NCBI RefSeq assembly: GCF_019203965.1
Contig: NZ_CP076448.1
Span: forward strand, 2,371,001 to 2,435,000
Direction: 5' to 3'
Source of the DNA: Elioraea tepida
GTDB taxonomy: Bacteria > Pseudomonadota > Alphaproteobacteria > Acetobacterales > Acetobacteraceae
DNA: 64,000 nt
Both the position numbers and the translations under genes were made by a program. Positions 33,850 through 44,216 of the stretch are shown here, piece after piece; positions within the stretch are counted from its first letter, which is position 1, and every line of letters starts with the position of its first letter. The notes under the pieces are model-generated. The model worked only from the letters and a program-made list of their open reading frames with translations. It was not told the DNA's origin and made no database searches.

Positions 33850-36375
33850 TCACGACTCCTGCAGCTTGGTGTAGTCGACCACCCAGTTCACAAACACGTC
33901 ACGGGTCGGCGTGAAGTATGGAGCCATGAACGTGTCTACTGCATTGCAGAAGGCCGCGTCATAGTCAGGATGACCCATGCCGCGCGCATATTGGACGGCC
34001 GCATGGGCAATGAGCAAGAAGTGGTCTGATGGTGGCATGAAGTATGGTGGATTGGGCCCAATCTGCGTTCGGTTGTAGCTTGGGGGTGCGATGAGAATGA
34101 GTGGCAGATTGCTCGATTGCACCACAGTCGATCCAATGGGAGAACCGCCAGGCGTTGAAGCCAGCCGGAACGTGTTGCCGCTCGTCTGCACAGTCCAGTA
34201 ATCGACGCCAGCCTGAAACGGCGCAGGCGTCGGCTTGGGGTTTGCATAACCGTCGTGCGTCGTGAACTGCACACGCAGGCCGTCAACCAGGGTCTCTAGT
34301 CCTTGCAGCATACCATTCACAGTAAACAGCCCGTTGTCTATTGCGAAGCTAAATGCACCCGGATACCAATTGTCCGAGAAGACAATAGTCGGGTCGTCGC
34401 TTGGAGATACGCCAATTAGATTTGCACCCAAAAAGTAAAGGCCCTGCGCCAACATTTGCCGAATGAAGCGCGCATCGAGGAATGCGGACTCCTGGATGCC
34501 ATTCATGCCGCGCGTGTTGACCGGCAGATGATCGCGCAGTGCAAGGTGCGCCATATATGCGGTCATGATCCGCATCCCGACCTGCCACTGCCCGGTCGCA
34601 TAGGGACGGTGCATTCTGAGCAGGCCACGATTGTAGTGGGCAGGAGATACATAGTTCGCGCTTGTTGTCAGATAGTTCTCCACGTTCCGGATGACGTTGA
34701 GCACATAGGGCCGCTCGATGCTTCGGTCATCCGTCAGTATCCACTGGCGCCCGAGGAAGTTCAGGCTCCAAGCGAGCGCCCGATCCTCATTGCGTATGCC
34801 ACTCGGCAGCGTTCCAAACCGGGTGGGGGGAGGATTGTAGCTTGTGCCTTGATAGTAAATCTGCGCATCATGCACGTATTCATTGAAGTGAAAATGCCAA
34901 AGATTGAAGTCAAGCGAGGACAGAGCAGCATCAGCTAAGTAGTGTTCTGCCTCAAGAAAGGCGATTGCTGTGCTGTAGTTCGTCGCGTGTGCGGAATCGT
35001 ATCCGGAAAACGCGCCGGTCCCGCCGTGCGGGTCTACCCATGTCCACTGCGGATGCGGCGGAAACGGCGAAAACGAGTTGTTCCGTGAGCGCAATACGGT
35101 TGCACCGAGACCGGCGTAGCTCTGTGTCCCGCCCGTAATCTGGCGGAACGGTGCAGGGATAATTTTGCCGACGGAACCGCTGCGATGATCACGCAGATGT
35201 CCGTAGAACCCAAGGCCGCCTTGTGCGGAAACACGTGCAGCACGCCACGCGCCATCCGGATTGCGCCCAGAACCGCCTGGGCTGTGAGAGATGATTTTCG
35301 CCGAATCTTCGTCCCACACACCCCGGCCGAGATAGCCACCCCCAGACATAATGCTTGAGTTGTGCCCGTTGGTGCCAAGCGGGGTGTAGGTGCGAGAAAC
35401 AGGCGCTCTGATCGGCGAATCACCCTGCGGAGGCGCAGCACCAGCGCGGATCATCTCACGCCAAACGGCATCCGAATACTGCACACGGATCGTCGGCATC
35501 GGCGCGCCCGACACATTGACCCAGTGCTTGCGCGCATGCTGCGGATCGTTGTCAGGACGGAGCGATGCCCATCGGCAGTGATAAGCGTGCGCAAGCCCTG
35601 TTCGCGAATCGACCACCGTTGATCCATACCGCACTGTTGCGTCGTAATTCTGACGCTCTCTCGGCTGCGACACACCGAATGGGTCATTGACCCACCAGTG
35701 TTGCGACATCACCGCCGTCCACTCAATGCCCTGCACATCACCGGAGGCATCAAGCCAGAAGTCGTGGTGGAACTCGCAGATGAGATGCTCTTCTCCGTCG
35801 AGCTTCTGCCATACCTTGGTGCGGACGAACTGCGCCGTGCGGTTGACGATCTCGCGGCGCGCCGTATTCGAAACAGCCGTCTTGAGGCTGAAGGTCAGAT
35901 TGCTGCGCGCACCAGTAGATGAGCCCGTGCGGTTAGTAATCTCGACCGTGAAGTCGTTCGCATGCGCGCTGATCCATGCCCATGGATCGAACGTGCCCTC
36001 GGGCTGTGAACCAGGCGCAGCATAGACCTCATAGGTCCGCGATGCACCCGCTGCGAGAGGCGTTGTGTCATGAAGAACGACACCACCATCGGCAGTGGTA
36101 TGCACGCTGCCATCGGTGTAGCTGTTGCGCCCCACAAGAGCCGCGAACGCAACATCATTGCCACCGGAGACGCGGATGCGAAGGCGATGCGTTGAAAGAT
36201 AAAAACGCCCCTTCACCCAGGCCATGCCAAAGCGCGCCCGTGGCTCCACAGCCACGGTTCCATTGTTGTGCAGCGTGATGAGGCCGAGAGCGATCTCGCC
36301 GCTTGAGGAGCCCTGCCCCGAAGCGGAAAAGCGACCGCGACGCCCCACGCCGGACCGCAAAGTTGAGCGAAACAT
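33850..36375 (-). CDS. Large protein of unknown family in the tail-fibre cassette
   Basis: This 841-residue protein has no signal peptide and no motif I recognise. Residues 1-110 are beta-rich; 110-320 include many aromatic residues (FHHDFWLDASGDVQGIEWTA, QHWWVNDPFG); the centre carries FLEAEHYLADAALSS, YNRGLLRMHRPYATGQWQVG and YMAHLALRDHLP, alternating helices that could form a glycosidase- or lyase-like alpha barrel. A receptor-binding or glycan-degrading tail spike is an inference from position between a tail-fibre N-terminal protein and a LamG protein. It is visibly less GC-rich than the chromosome. The ATG at 36375 shares one base with the upstream stop (TGATG). Confidence 0.7.
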   Translation of the reverse strand: MFRSTLRSGVGRRGRFSASGQGSSSGEIALGLITLHNNGTVAVEPRARFGMAWVKGRFYLSTHRLRIRVSGGNDVAFAALVGRNSYTDGSVHTTADGGVVLHDTTPLAAGASRTYEVYAAPGSQPEGTFDPWAWISAHANDFTVEITNRTGSSTGARSNLTFSLKTAVSNTARREIVNRTAQFVRTKVWQKLDGEEHLICEFHHDFWLDASGDVQGIEWTAVMSQHWWVNDPFGVSQPRERQNYDATVRYGSTVVDSRTGLAHAYHCRWASLRPDNDPQHARKHWVNVSGAPMPTIRVQYSDAVWREMIRAGAAPPQGDSPIRAPVSRTYTPLGTNGHNSSIMSGGGYLGRGVWDEDSAKIISHSPGGSGRNPDGAWRAARVSAQGGLGFYGHLRDHRSGSVGKIIPAPFRQITGGTQSYAGLGATVLRSRNNSFSPFPPHPQWTWVDPHGGTGAFSGYDSAHATNYSTAIAFLEAEHYLADAALSSLDFNLWHFHFNEYVHDAQIYYQGTSYNPPPTRFGTLPSGIRNEDRALAWSLNFLGRQWILTDDRSIERPYVLNVIRNVENYLTTSANYVSPAHYNRGLLRMHRPYATGQWQVGMRIMTAYMAHLALRDHLPVNTRGMNGIQESAFLDARFIRQMLAQGLYFLGANLIGVSPSDDPTIVFSDNWYPGAFSFAIDNGLFTVNGMLQGLETLVDGLRVQFTTHDGYANPKPTPAPFQAGVDYWTVQTSGNTFRLASTPGGSPIGSTVVQSSNLPLILIAPPSYNRTQIGPNPPYFMPPSDHFLLIAHAAVQYARGMGHPDYDAAFCNAVDTFMAPYFTPTRDVFVNWVVDYTKLQES

Positions 36376-37640
36376 CAGGTCGTTCCCCTCACCGTCAGGG
36401 TCAGAACCGTGGGTGAACCAGTCGCGTTAGTGACGACGACCTGGAGCACACGGCCCGTCGTGCCACTCTTACCCATCGTGTTCGCTCCTGTCGCCGTCGC
36501 GCGCGCGCTTGCCGTGCTGACAGCGAGATCGGTCAGCCCCGAGATCGAGGCCGCTCCTGCAGGAGTCAGGTTCGAAGAGCTGGTGTGATTCGCGATCTGC
36601 AAGGTCGCTGTCAGGGTGCCCGTATTGCACCGATAGGTGACGCCCGTGATTGTTCCGAGGATCGTGTTGTCCTCAAGGATGACGTAGGTCCCGTTGCCCG
36701 AGATCGGGATGTGGTCGGTGAAGGCCACGGCGCGGCCGGAGAGATCGCGGATGTCGGAGACGGGAGCCGATTTTGGCCGCCCGCCTTCCGACGTGTCGGA
36801 GAAGACGATCCGATCATCCGGTGCCAGCGGTGCCGCCGGTTCAGAACCGACGTCGTAGGCACCGATAAGTCGCTGCAGCGACACCGCGCCGGACGCATCG
36901 GTATGCGCCTCGGTGTCGATGAAGAGAGAACCGCCATCAGGAATAGTGCGGGCCGGATCGACGCCGCTTGCGAGCGTGTAGCCGGAGAAGGAGGGCGTGC
37001 GGGCACCTCCGGAGGCCGTGAGCTCGTAACGGACGAAGTAGACGCTGTTGGGGGCAAGCCCCGTAAATGTCGGCGCGGTGATGGTGACGTTGCCGGTCAG
37101 CGTCAACTTGATGACCCGGTCTCCCGTCAGACCTGTCGCCTGATAAGTCGAGGCCGCCGAAGCAGTGATGATGCTGGGAGCCGCCGCGCCGCCGCTGCCC
37201 ACCTCATCGTTGGCCGGTGCCCAGGCGCTGCCGTTCCACTTCAGCACCTGGCCTGCGGTCGCGCCCGACTGCGGGATGTTCGCGAGGGTGAAATTGAGCG
37301 CGATCGTCGGGTTGCCGGCGACACCATCGCCGTTGGTGACGGTGATACCGGACCCTGCGGTGATCGTCCGCGCCGCGCCCGTGCCGTTGCCGGTGCGTGC
37401 CCAGAGCCCGTTCGTGGTGTTCGCCGCAAGCGCGGTCAGGTCCGGGTCGATCGGCTGCTTCGCATCCAGGCTTGCCTGGAGGTTTGCGATCTCGGAGATG
37501 GCGTGCGTGTGCGTGGCGCTGGCAAGCCCCGCGCGCACCTGCCCCACCGTGACCCGACGGGTCGTCCCGCCCTGATTGGCGGCAAGCTGATCCGTATCCG
37601 CCGCGCTCGCAGCGGCGGCAAGTTCACTGATCTTCGGCAT
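36375..37640 (-). CDS. Phage tail-fibre-like protein
   Basis: The N-terminus MPKISELAAAASAADTDQL followed by NQGGTTRRVTVGQVRAGL is a pattern common in alphaproteobacterial phage tail-fibre and host-specificity proteins. The 421-residue protein continues with short repeats (LQASLDAKQPIDPDLTALAA, ITAGSGITVTNGDGVAGNPT) and a beta-rich C-terminus. No signal peptide. The ATG at 37640 has GGAG upstream. It is the first gene of the three-gene block 37640-33150. The encoded protein probably attaches to a tail or spike and the two next genes supply binding domains. Confidence 0.8.
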   Translation of the reverse strand: MPKISELAAAASAADTDQLAANQGGTTRRVTVGQVRAGLASATHTHAISEIANLQASLDAKQPIDPDLTALAANTTNGLWARTGNGTGAARTITAGSGITVTNGDGVAGNPTIALNFTLANIPQSGATAGQVLKWNGSAWAPANDEVGSGGAAAPSIITASAASTYQATGLTGDRVIKLTLTGNVTITAPTFTGLAPNSVYFVRYELTASGGARTPSFSGYTLASGVDPARTIPDGGSLFIDTEAHTDASGAVSLQRLIGAYDVGSEPAAPLAPDDRIVFSDTSEGGRPKSAPVSDIRDLSGRAVAFTDHIPISGNGTYVILEDNTILGTITGVTYRCNTGTLTATLQIANHTSSSNLTPAGAASISGLTDLAVSTASARATATGANTMGKSGTTGRVLQVVVTNATGSPTVLTLTVRGTT

Positions 37641-37783
37641 CTCTGATCACTCCATGGCGGTCGCGGCATCGCCGCGCGCGGCCGGGCCGCGACCGGTTCG
37701 CGACGGATCACGCCGCGCTGCCGCAGGGCGCCGACGGGCGGAGATGAGCCCCACGCCGCGCCGGCGGCCCGTGCTCGAGGCGG

Positions 37784-38020
37784 TCAGACGATCGCAGCGA
37801 CCGTCACGGCGGTGCCGGTGTTGGCCGTCACATGCAGGATGGCGAAGCTGTCCGACGCGCGCGCGAGCAGCATGTCGCCGCGGCGGAGGAGGTGCGCGCT
37901 CTGGTCGAAGTAGCCGGCCGAGAGCATCGCGGCGCGGTCGTCGGAATCGTTCCGGTAGTGCCACAGCGTGAATCCGTTGGCGTAGGCGAGCACGCTGAGC
38001 TTCTGGACATCGAAGGGCAT
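37784..38020 (-). CDS. Short cassette protein A (paralogue of 38280-38618)
   Basis: The 78-residue protein begins with MPFDVQKLSVLAYANGFTLW and continues HYRNDSDDRAAMLSAGYFDQ. It is clearly related to the neighbouring 112-residue protein (VLAYAAGFSLWQYRSTSDD). Both combine an N-terminal helix with a small beta-barrel-like domain ending LHVTANTGTAVTVA. Similar short proteins occur next to phage tail-fibre genes; their function is unknown to me. There is no signal peptide. The 143 bp between it and the tail fibre gene hold no gene. Confidence 0.72.
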   Translation of the reverse strand: MPFDVQKLSVLAYANGFTLWHYRNDSDDRAAMLSAGYFDQSAHLLRRGDMLLARASDSFAILHVTANTGTAVTVAAIV

Positions 38021-38279
38021 GTCGGTCGTTTCCTTGAGCTGGCTTGGGGGAAGGAGAGGCGCCGGAGTGCTGCCTCGGTCCTCGGCGACGCGCGCGACGC
38101 CGCGGTTCTCGGCCGGGTCAGGCGTGACCGGGCCGAAGCTGATGGCGACTGCCGCCTGTGGGCGGTGGTCGGCAAGCGCCCATGCGCGGTTGCCGTAGCG
38201 GCCCGGGCTCTGGCGTTATGTCTTGACCGCATCGTCCGCGGCGGCGGCCATGCCGGGCCTGACGGCAGACGGAAGGGCA

Positions 38280-38618
38280 TCATTCGAGGCGCAGCGCTTC
38301 GCCCGCCTCGGTCAGGATCGGGGCGCCTGACTCGTCGAGGAGGGTGTCCGGCGGCGGCAGTGGCGGCTCGGGTGGCGGGCCGGCGGCGAGTTCGGCGGTC
38401 GTCACGCTGCCGCCGGAAACCGACAGGATTCGCAGGATGAGTCCCCGGTCGGGCGCGGAGACGAGCACGAGATCGTCCGGCCTCAGCATCGCGGCGACCG
38501 GATCGAAGTGCCCGGGCGCCGCGACAGACGACGCGTCGTCGGACGTGCTCCGGTACTGCCAGAGCGAGAACCCGGCGGCGTAGGCCAACACGCCGAGGTT
38601 CCGTGGATCGAACGCCAT
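38280..38618 (-). CDS. Short cassette protein B (paralogue of 37784-38020)
   Basis: I start this protein at ATG 38618 (MAFDPRNLGVLAYAAGF), aligned with the start of its paralogue, rather than at an upstream in-frame codon. Its 112 residues repeat the paralogue's plan (helix, FSLWQYRSTSDD, small beta domain) and add a proline-rich linker (GPPPEPPLPPPDT) and a short C-terminal segment. The pair indicates a local duplication inside the cassette. Codon use and GC content here match the chromosome more closely than the large downstream genes. Confidence 0.7.
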   Translation of the reverse strand: MAFDPRNLGVLAYAAGFSLWQYRSTSDDASSVAAPGHFDPVAAMLRPDDLVLVSAPDRGLILRILSVSGGSVTTAELAAGPPPEPPLPPPDTLLDESGAPILTEAGEALRLE

Positions 38619-38880
38619 GCCGCTTGGGTCCTCGCAGAGGCGCGCGCCGCCCACCCCCTCCGGGCGCCGGAGGAGGAGGTGCGGAGCGCTGGGATTGGAT
38701 GGAGCGGCGGGGCGGCCCAGGACGCACGCCTCCCGCTGACGGCCCGGACGATGCCGTTATTTGGGAATTCCGTCAAGGAAAATATTCAGGCGCCGGTCTG
38801 CGGGAGCGCCGCGCGCCTCTCGCGCGCCCGCCCGCCCGTGTTAGGGTCCGCTCCCGGTGCCGACCGACGAGGAGACACGC

Positions 38881-39990
38881 ATGACACGCGCCGCCCCCCG
38901 CCGCTCGCTTGCGCTCGCTGCGGGCCTTGCCCTCGGCCTGTTCGCCCTGCCCTCACTCGCCCAGGAGCGCGTCGTCAACGTCTACAACTGGACCGACTAC
39001 ATCGACCCGGCGTTGCTCGAGCGTTTCACCGCCGAGACCGGGATCCGCGTCCGCTACGACACCTTCGACAGCCTCGAGACGCTCGAGGCGAAGCTGTCGG
39101 CGGGCCGGTCGGGCTATGACGTGATCGCGCCCACCAACGAGCCGACCTTCTCGCGGCTGATTGCGGCAGGAGCGCTGCAGCCGCTCGACCTCGCGCGGAT
39201 CCCCTCCGCCGCCGGCCTTGACCCCACGCTGATGGAGCGGCTTCGCAGTTCCGACCCGGGCAACCGCCACGGAGTCATCTATCTCTGGGGAACGATCGGC
39301 CTCGGCCTCAATGTCGAGCGGATCCGGGCGCTGTCGCGGACCGTGCCGCTCGACAGCTGGGATCTCCTGTTCAAGCCGGAGCATGCGCGCGCGATTTCCC
39401 GCTGCGGCATCACGATCATGGACAGCCAGACCGACGTGATCCCGACCGTTCTGCGCTATCTCGGCCTCAACCAGGACAGCACGAGCAACGACGATCTGCG
39501 CCGCGTCGAGCAGACGCTGCTTGGCATCCGCCCCTTCGTTCGAAGCTTCGCCTCGGGCGGCGCGCTCGAGCAACTCGCAACCGGAGAGACCTGCCTCGCG
39601 ATGACCTATTCGGGCGACGTGATCCAGGCGCAGGCGCGTGCGGCGGAGGCCAATCGCGGTGTGACGGTGGCTTACGTTGCGCCGAAGGAAGGCGCGCAGC
39701 TCTGGTTCGACGTGCTCGCCATCCCCCGTGATGCGCCGAACCCGGAGAACGCGCATGCCTTCATCAACTTCGTGCTCAAGCCAGAAAACATCGCCGCGAT
39801 CACCAACGTCACGCGCTACCCCAACGCCGTACCGGCGTCCAAGCCGCTGATCGAGCCGGCGATCCTCGCCGACCGGAACGTCTATCCCGCCGAGGAGGAC
39901 TTCGCCCGGTTCTTCACCGTGTCGGCGGTGCCGCAGACGGCGGACCGGGCGCGCAACCGCGTCTGGGCGCGCTTCAAGGCAGGGCGCTGA
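38881..39990 (+). CDS. Polyamine ABC transporter substrate-binding protein, PotF/PotD type
   Basis: Periplasmic spermidine/putrescine-type binding protein of 369 residues. A GAGGAGA ribosome-binding site precedes ATG 38881. The signal peptide ends at SLAQ near residue 30; the mature protein begins RVVNVYNWTDYIDP, the hallmark of PotF/PotD proteins, and contains YDVIAPTNEPTFSRLIAAGALQPL, FKPEHA and MTYSGDV. Putrescine versus spermidine preference cannot be decided. It is the first gene of the four-gene transporter operon running to 42891. Confidence 0.94.
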   Translation: MTRAAPRRSLALAAGLALGLFALPSLAQERVVNVYNWTDYIDPALLERFTAETGIRVRYDTFDSLETLEAKLSAGRSGYDVIAPTNEPTFSRLIAAGALQPLDLARIPSAAGLDPTLMERLRSSDPGNRHGVIYLWGTIGLGLNVERIRALSRTVPLDSWDLLFKPEHARAISRCGITIMDSQTDVIPTVLRYLGLNQDSTSNDDLRRVEQTLLGIRPFVRSFASGGALEQLATGETCLAMTYSGDVIQAQARAAEANRGVTVAYVAPKEGAQLWFDVLAIPRDAPNPENAHAFINFVLKPENIAAITNVTRYPNAVPASKPLIEPAILADRNVYPAEEDFARFFTVSAVPQTADRARNRVWARFKAGR

Positions 39991-40014
39991 CGCGGCCGGA
40001 GGCCACCGGAGGCG

Positions 40015-41169
40015 ATGGTCGGGGCCGGTCCCGAGGCGCGGCCGGCAGCGCCCGAACCGTGGCGTGACCCCGACGCCGAGCCCTATCTCCGGCTGCGGGG
40101 CGTGACCCGACGCTTCGGCGAGGTCACCGCCGTCGCCGGAATCGATCTCGACATCTACCGGGGCGAGCTGTTCGCTCTCCTCGGTGGATCGGGGTCGGGC
40201 AAGACGACGCTTCTGCGCATGCTCGCGGGTTTCGAACGGCCCGACTCCGGCACGATCACCCTCGACGGCGAGGACCTCCTCGCCATGCCGCCCTACGAGC
40301 GGCCGGTGAACATGATGTTCCAGTCCTACGCCTTGTTCCCGCACATGACGGTTGCGGAGAACATCGCCTATGGGCTGAGGCGCGAAGGGCTGCCGAGGGC
40401 CGAGATCGCGGCGCGCGTTGCGGAGGCTCTCGAGCTCGTCCAGCTCGTCGGTCTCGAGCGACGGCGGCCCGCGGCGCTCTCGGGCGGCCAGCGACAGCGC
40501 GTCGCGCTCGCGCGCTGCCTCGTCAAGCGCCCCAAACTCCTTCTGCTCGATGAGCCGCTCGGCGCGCTCGACAAGTCGCTGCGCGAGGCGACGCAGTTCG
40601 AGCTCGTCAATATCCAGGAGCGCACCGGCACGACCTTCATCATGGTCACGCATGACCAGGAGGAGGCGATGACGATGGCGAGCCGGATCGCGGTGATGGC
40701 GGAGGGGCGGCTCGCCCAGGTCGGCACGCCGGCGGAGGTCTATGAATACCCCGCAAGCCGCTTCGTCGCTGCCTTCCTTGGCACCGCCAACATCTTCGAA
40801 GGGATCGTGAGGCGTGCCGAGGCCCCCGGCGCGCTCGTCGAGAGCACCGCTCTCGACGCCCTGTTCCGGAGCGACGCGGACTCCCCCAAGCCCGTCGGCG
40901 GGCGGGTCTTCGTCGCCGTCCGCCCCGAGAAGATGCGGATCGAGAAGGTGGCAGAAGCCGGGGGCAACGGCCCCAATCGCCTCGACGGCACGGTGCGCGA
41001 CATCGCCTACTATGGCGACTTCGTGATGTACGTGGTGGCCTTGCCCGACGGCTCGGTCGTGCGTGTCAGCCGTCCCACCGAGACGCGGCTGACCGAACTT
41101 CCGATCACCTGGAACGATCCGGTGGCCGTGACGTGGCCCGATTTCGCCACCGTCCTGCTCGCGCAGTGA
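40015..41169 (+). CDS. Polyamine ABC transporter ATP-binding protein, PotG/PotA type
   Basis: The 384-residue ATPase has Walker A LGGSGSGKTT, Q-loop MFQSYALFPHM, signature LSGGQRQRVALAR, Walker B LLLLDEPLGALD and the switch histidine in VTHDQEEA. The C-terminal TOBE-type regulatory domain (about 275-384) fits the PotA/PotG subfamily of the CUT-type importers. It lies 24 bp after the binding-protein gene and 10 bp before the permease. Confidence 0.94.
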   Translation: MVGAGPEARPAAPEPWRDPDAEPYLRLRGVTRRFGEVTAVAGIDLDIYRGELFALLGGSGSGKTTLLRMLAGFERPDSGTITLDGEDLLAMPPYERPVNMMFQSYALFPHMTVAENIAYGLRREGLPRAEIAARVAEALELVQLVGLERRRPAALSGGQRQRVALARCLVKRPKLLLLDEPLGALDKSLREATQFELVNIQERTGTTFIMVTHDQEEAMTMASRIAVMAEGRLAQVGTPAEVYEYPASRFVAAFLGTANIFEGIVRRAEAPGALVESTALDALFRSDADSPKPVGGRVFVAVRPEKMRIEKVAEAGGNGPNRLDGTVRDIAYYGDFVMYVVALPDGSVVRVSRPTETRLTELPITWNDPVAVTWPDFATVLLAQ

Positions 41170-41179
41170 GGGGCGTGCG

Positions 41180-42085
41180 ATGAGCGCGCCTGCCGCTGTC
41201 GCCTCCGTCAGGCTCGTGCGGCTTGCCGTGCTCGTGCTGCCCTACGCCTGGCTTTTCCTCTTCTTTCTCCTGCCCTTCCTGATCGTCGCGAAGATCGCGC
41301 TGTCCGAACCCGCGCTCGGCATCCCGCCCTATGCGCCGGTCCTGCGCTGGACCGAGGAGAAGGTGCTCACCCTCGTGCTCAACCTCGGCAATTTCGCGCT
41401 TCTTGCCGAGGACCGGTTCTATCTCGAGGCCTATCTCCGGTCGCTTCGCGTCGCCGCCGTCTCCGCTCTCCTCTGCCTCCTGATCGGCTATCCGATGGCT
41501 TATGCGATCGCGCGCGCGCCGGAGCGCCGGCGGCACCTCTTGCTCGTGCTCGTCATCCTGCCGTTCTGGACGAGCTTCCTCCTCCGTGTGATGGCCTGGA
41601 TCGGCATCCTGCAGGAGCAGGGCGTTCTGAACGGGCTTCTCCTCTCGCTCGGCCTCGTGCGCGAACCGTTGCGCCTGCTCTACACGGAAGGGGCGGTCTA
41701 TCTCGGCATCGTCTATTGCTACCTCCCCTTTATGGTTCTCCCGCTCTACGCCTCCCTCGCCAAGCTCGACCCCGTTCTGCTCGAGGCGGCGGCCGATCTC
41801 GGCGCCAGGCCCTTCCGCGCCTTCCTCACCGTCACGCTGCCGCTCTCCTTCCCTGGGATCGCCGCAGGCGTCATGCTCGTCTTCATTCCCGCCGTCGGCG
41901 AGTTCGTGATCCCTGAACTCCTCGGCGGCCCGTCGGCTCAGCTCGTCGGCCGCGTTCTTTGGGTCGAGTTTTTCCAGAACCGGGACTGGCCGATGGCCTC
42001 GGCGCTTGCCGTGGCGCTGTTGCTCCTGCTGGTGATCCCCATCGCCCTGTTCCAGCACCTCGCCGCGCAGCGGGCGCGGCGATGA
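41180..42085 (+). CDS. Polyamine ABC transporter permease, PotH/PotB type
   Basis: Inner-membrane permease of 301 residues with six predicted membrane segments. It begins with a segment ending in PFLIVAKIALSEP, has FLLRVMAWIGILQEQG, and an EAA loop at LEAAADLGARPFRAFLTVTLPLS with G and P conserved. The start follows the ATPase by ten bases and its stop overlaps the next gene as ATGA. Confidence 0.94.
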   Translation: MSAPAAVASVRLVRLAVLVLPYAWLFLFFLLPFLIVAKIALSEPALGIPPYAPVLRWTEEKVLTLVLNLGNFALLAEDRFYLEAYLRSLRVAAVSALLCLLIGYPMAYAIARAPERRRHLLLVLVILPFWTSFLLRVMAWIGILQEQGVLNGLLLSLGLVREPLRLLYTEGAVYLGIVYCYLPFMVLPLYASLAKLDPVLLEAAADLGARPFRAFLTVTLPLSFPGIAAGVMLVFIPAVGEFVIPELLGGPSAQLVGRVLWVEFFQNRDWPMASALAVALLLLLVIPIALFQHLAAQRARR

Positions 42086-42891
42086 GCCGGCGCCTTCCCT
42101 GGCTCGGCCTCGCGCTCGGCGTGGGCTACGCCTTCCTCTACCTGCCGCTCGCTCTCCTCGTCCTTCTCTCCTTCAACGACAGCCGGCTGGTGACGAGCTG
42201 GACCGGGTTCTCCTTCCGCTGGTATCTCGCGCTCTGGAACAACACCGCGCTCATCGACGCTGCCCTTCTCTCCCTGCGGATCGCTGCGGTGAGCGCCACC
42301 GGGGCGCTCGTGATCGGCACGCTCGCCGGCTTCGCTCTCGCGCGGCTCGGCGCCTTCCGCGGCCGGGCGCTGTTCGGCGCAATGGTCGCCGCCCCGCTGG
42401 TCATGCCGGAGGTGATCACCGGCCTCTCCCTGCTCCTGCTCTTCGTCGCGCTCGCCTCCGCCGTCGGCTGGCCAGGCGAACGCGGCGTGACCACGATCAC
42501 CATCGCCCACATCACCTTCGCCACCGCCTATGTGGCGGTGGTGGTCCAGGCCCGCCTTGCCGATTTCGACGAGAGCCTCGAGGAGGCGGCGATGGACCTC
42601 GGCGCGCGACCCTGGACGGTGTTCGCCACCATCACGCTTCCGCTGATCGCGCCCGCGCTCGCCTCCGGCTGGCTGCTCGCCTTCACCCTCTCGCTCGACG
42701 ATCTCGTCATCGCGTCCTTCACTTCCGGCCCGGGCGCCACCACCCTGCCGATGGTCGTGTTCTCGGCCATGCGGCTCGGGCTCACGCCCGAACTCTTCGC
42801 GCTGGCGACCATCATCATCGCCGTGGTCTCCGCAGCACTCCTGCTCGCCCTGCGCCTTGGCCGGGTTGCAACCAGCCTGACGCGCGTCTAG
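42082..42891 (+). CDS. Polyamine ABC transporter permease, PotI/PotC type
   Basis: The second permease, 269 residues, starts at ATG 42082 over the stop of PotH. It begins with the LPLALLVLLSFNDSR segment and FSFRWYLALWNN typical of PotC/PotI, and the EAA loop reads EEAAMDLGARPWTVFATITLPLIAP. The family marker FTLSLDDLVIASFTSGPGATTLP follows. It is the last transporter gene; the aminotransferase gene begins 77 bp later on the same strand. Confidence 0.94.
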   Translation: MSRRLPWLGLALGVGYAFLYLPLALLVLLSFNDSRLVTSWTGFSFRWYLALWNNTALIDAALLSLRIAAVSATGALVIGTLAGFALARLGAFRGRALFGAMVAAPLVMPEVITGLSLLLLFVALASAVGWPGERGVTTITIAHITFATAYVAVVVQARLADFDESLEEAAMDLGARPWTVFATITLPLIAPALASGWLLAFTLSLDDLVIASFTSGPGATTLPMVVFSAMRLGLTPELFALATIIIAVVSAALLLALRLGRVATSLTRV

Positions 42892-42950
42892 GAAGTCCGG
42901 CGATCGGCGAGGCTTCGGCCTCGGACCTCTCGCGGCCCTGCCGCGGGTGA

Positions 42951-44171
<1,221 letters not shown>

Positions 44172-44216
44172 CCGAATCCGAGGCGGGCTCAAGGGGATAT
44201 CGCTGGACGAGAGAGG

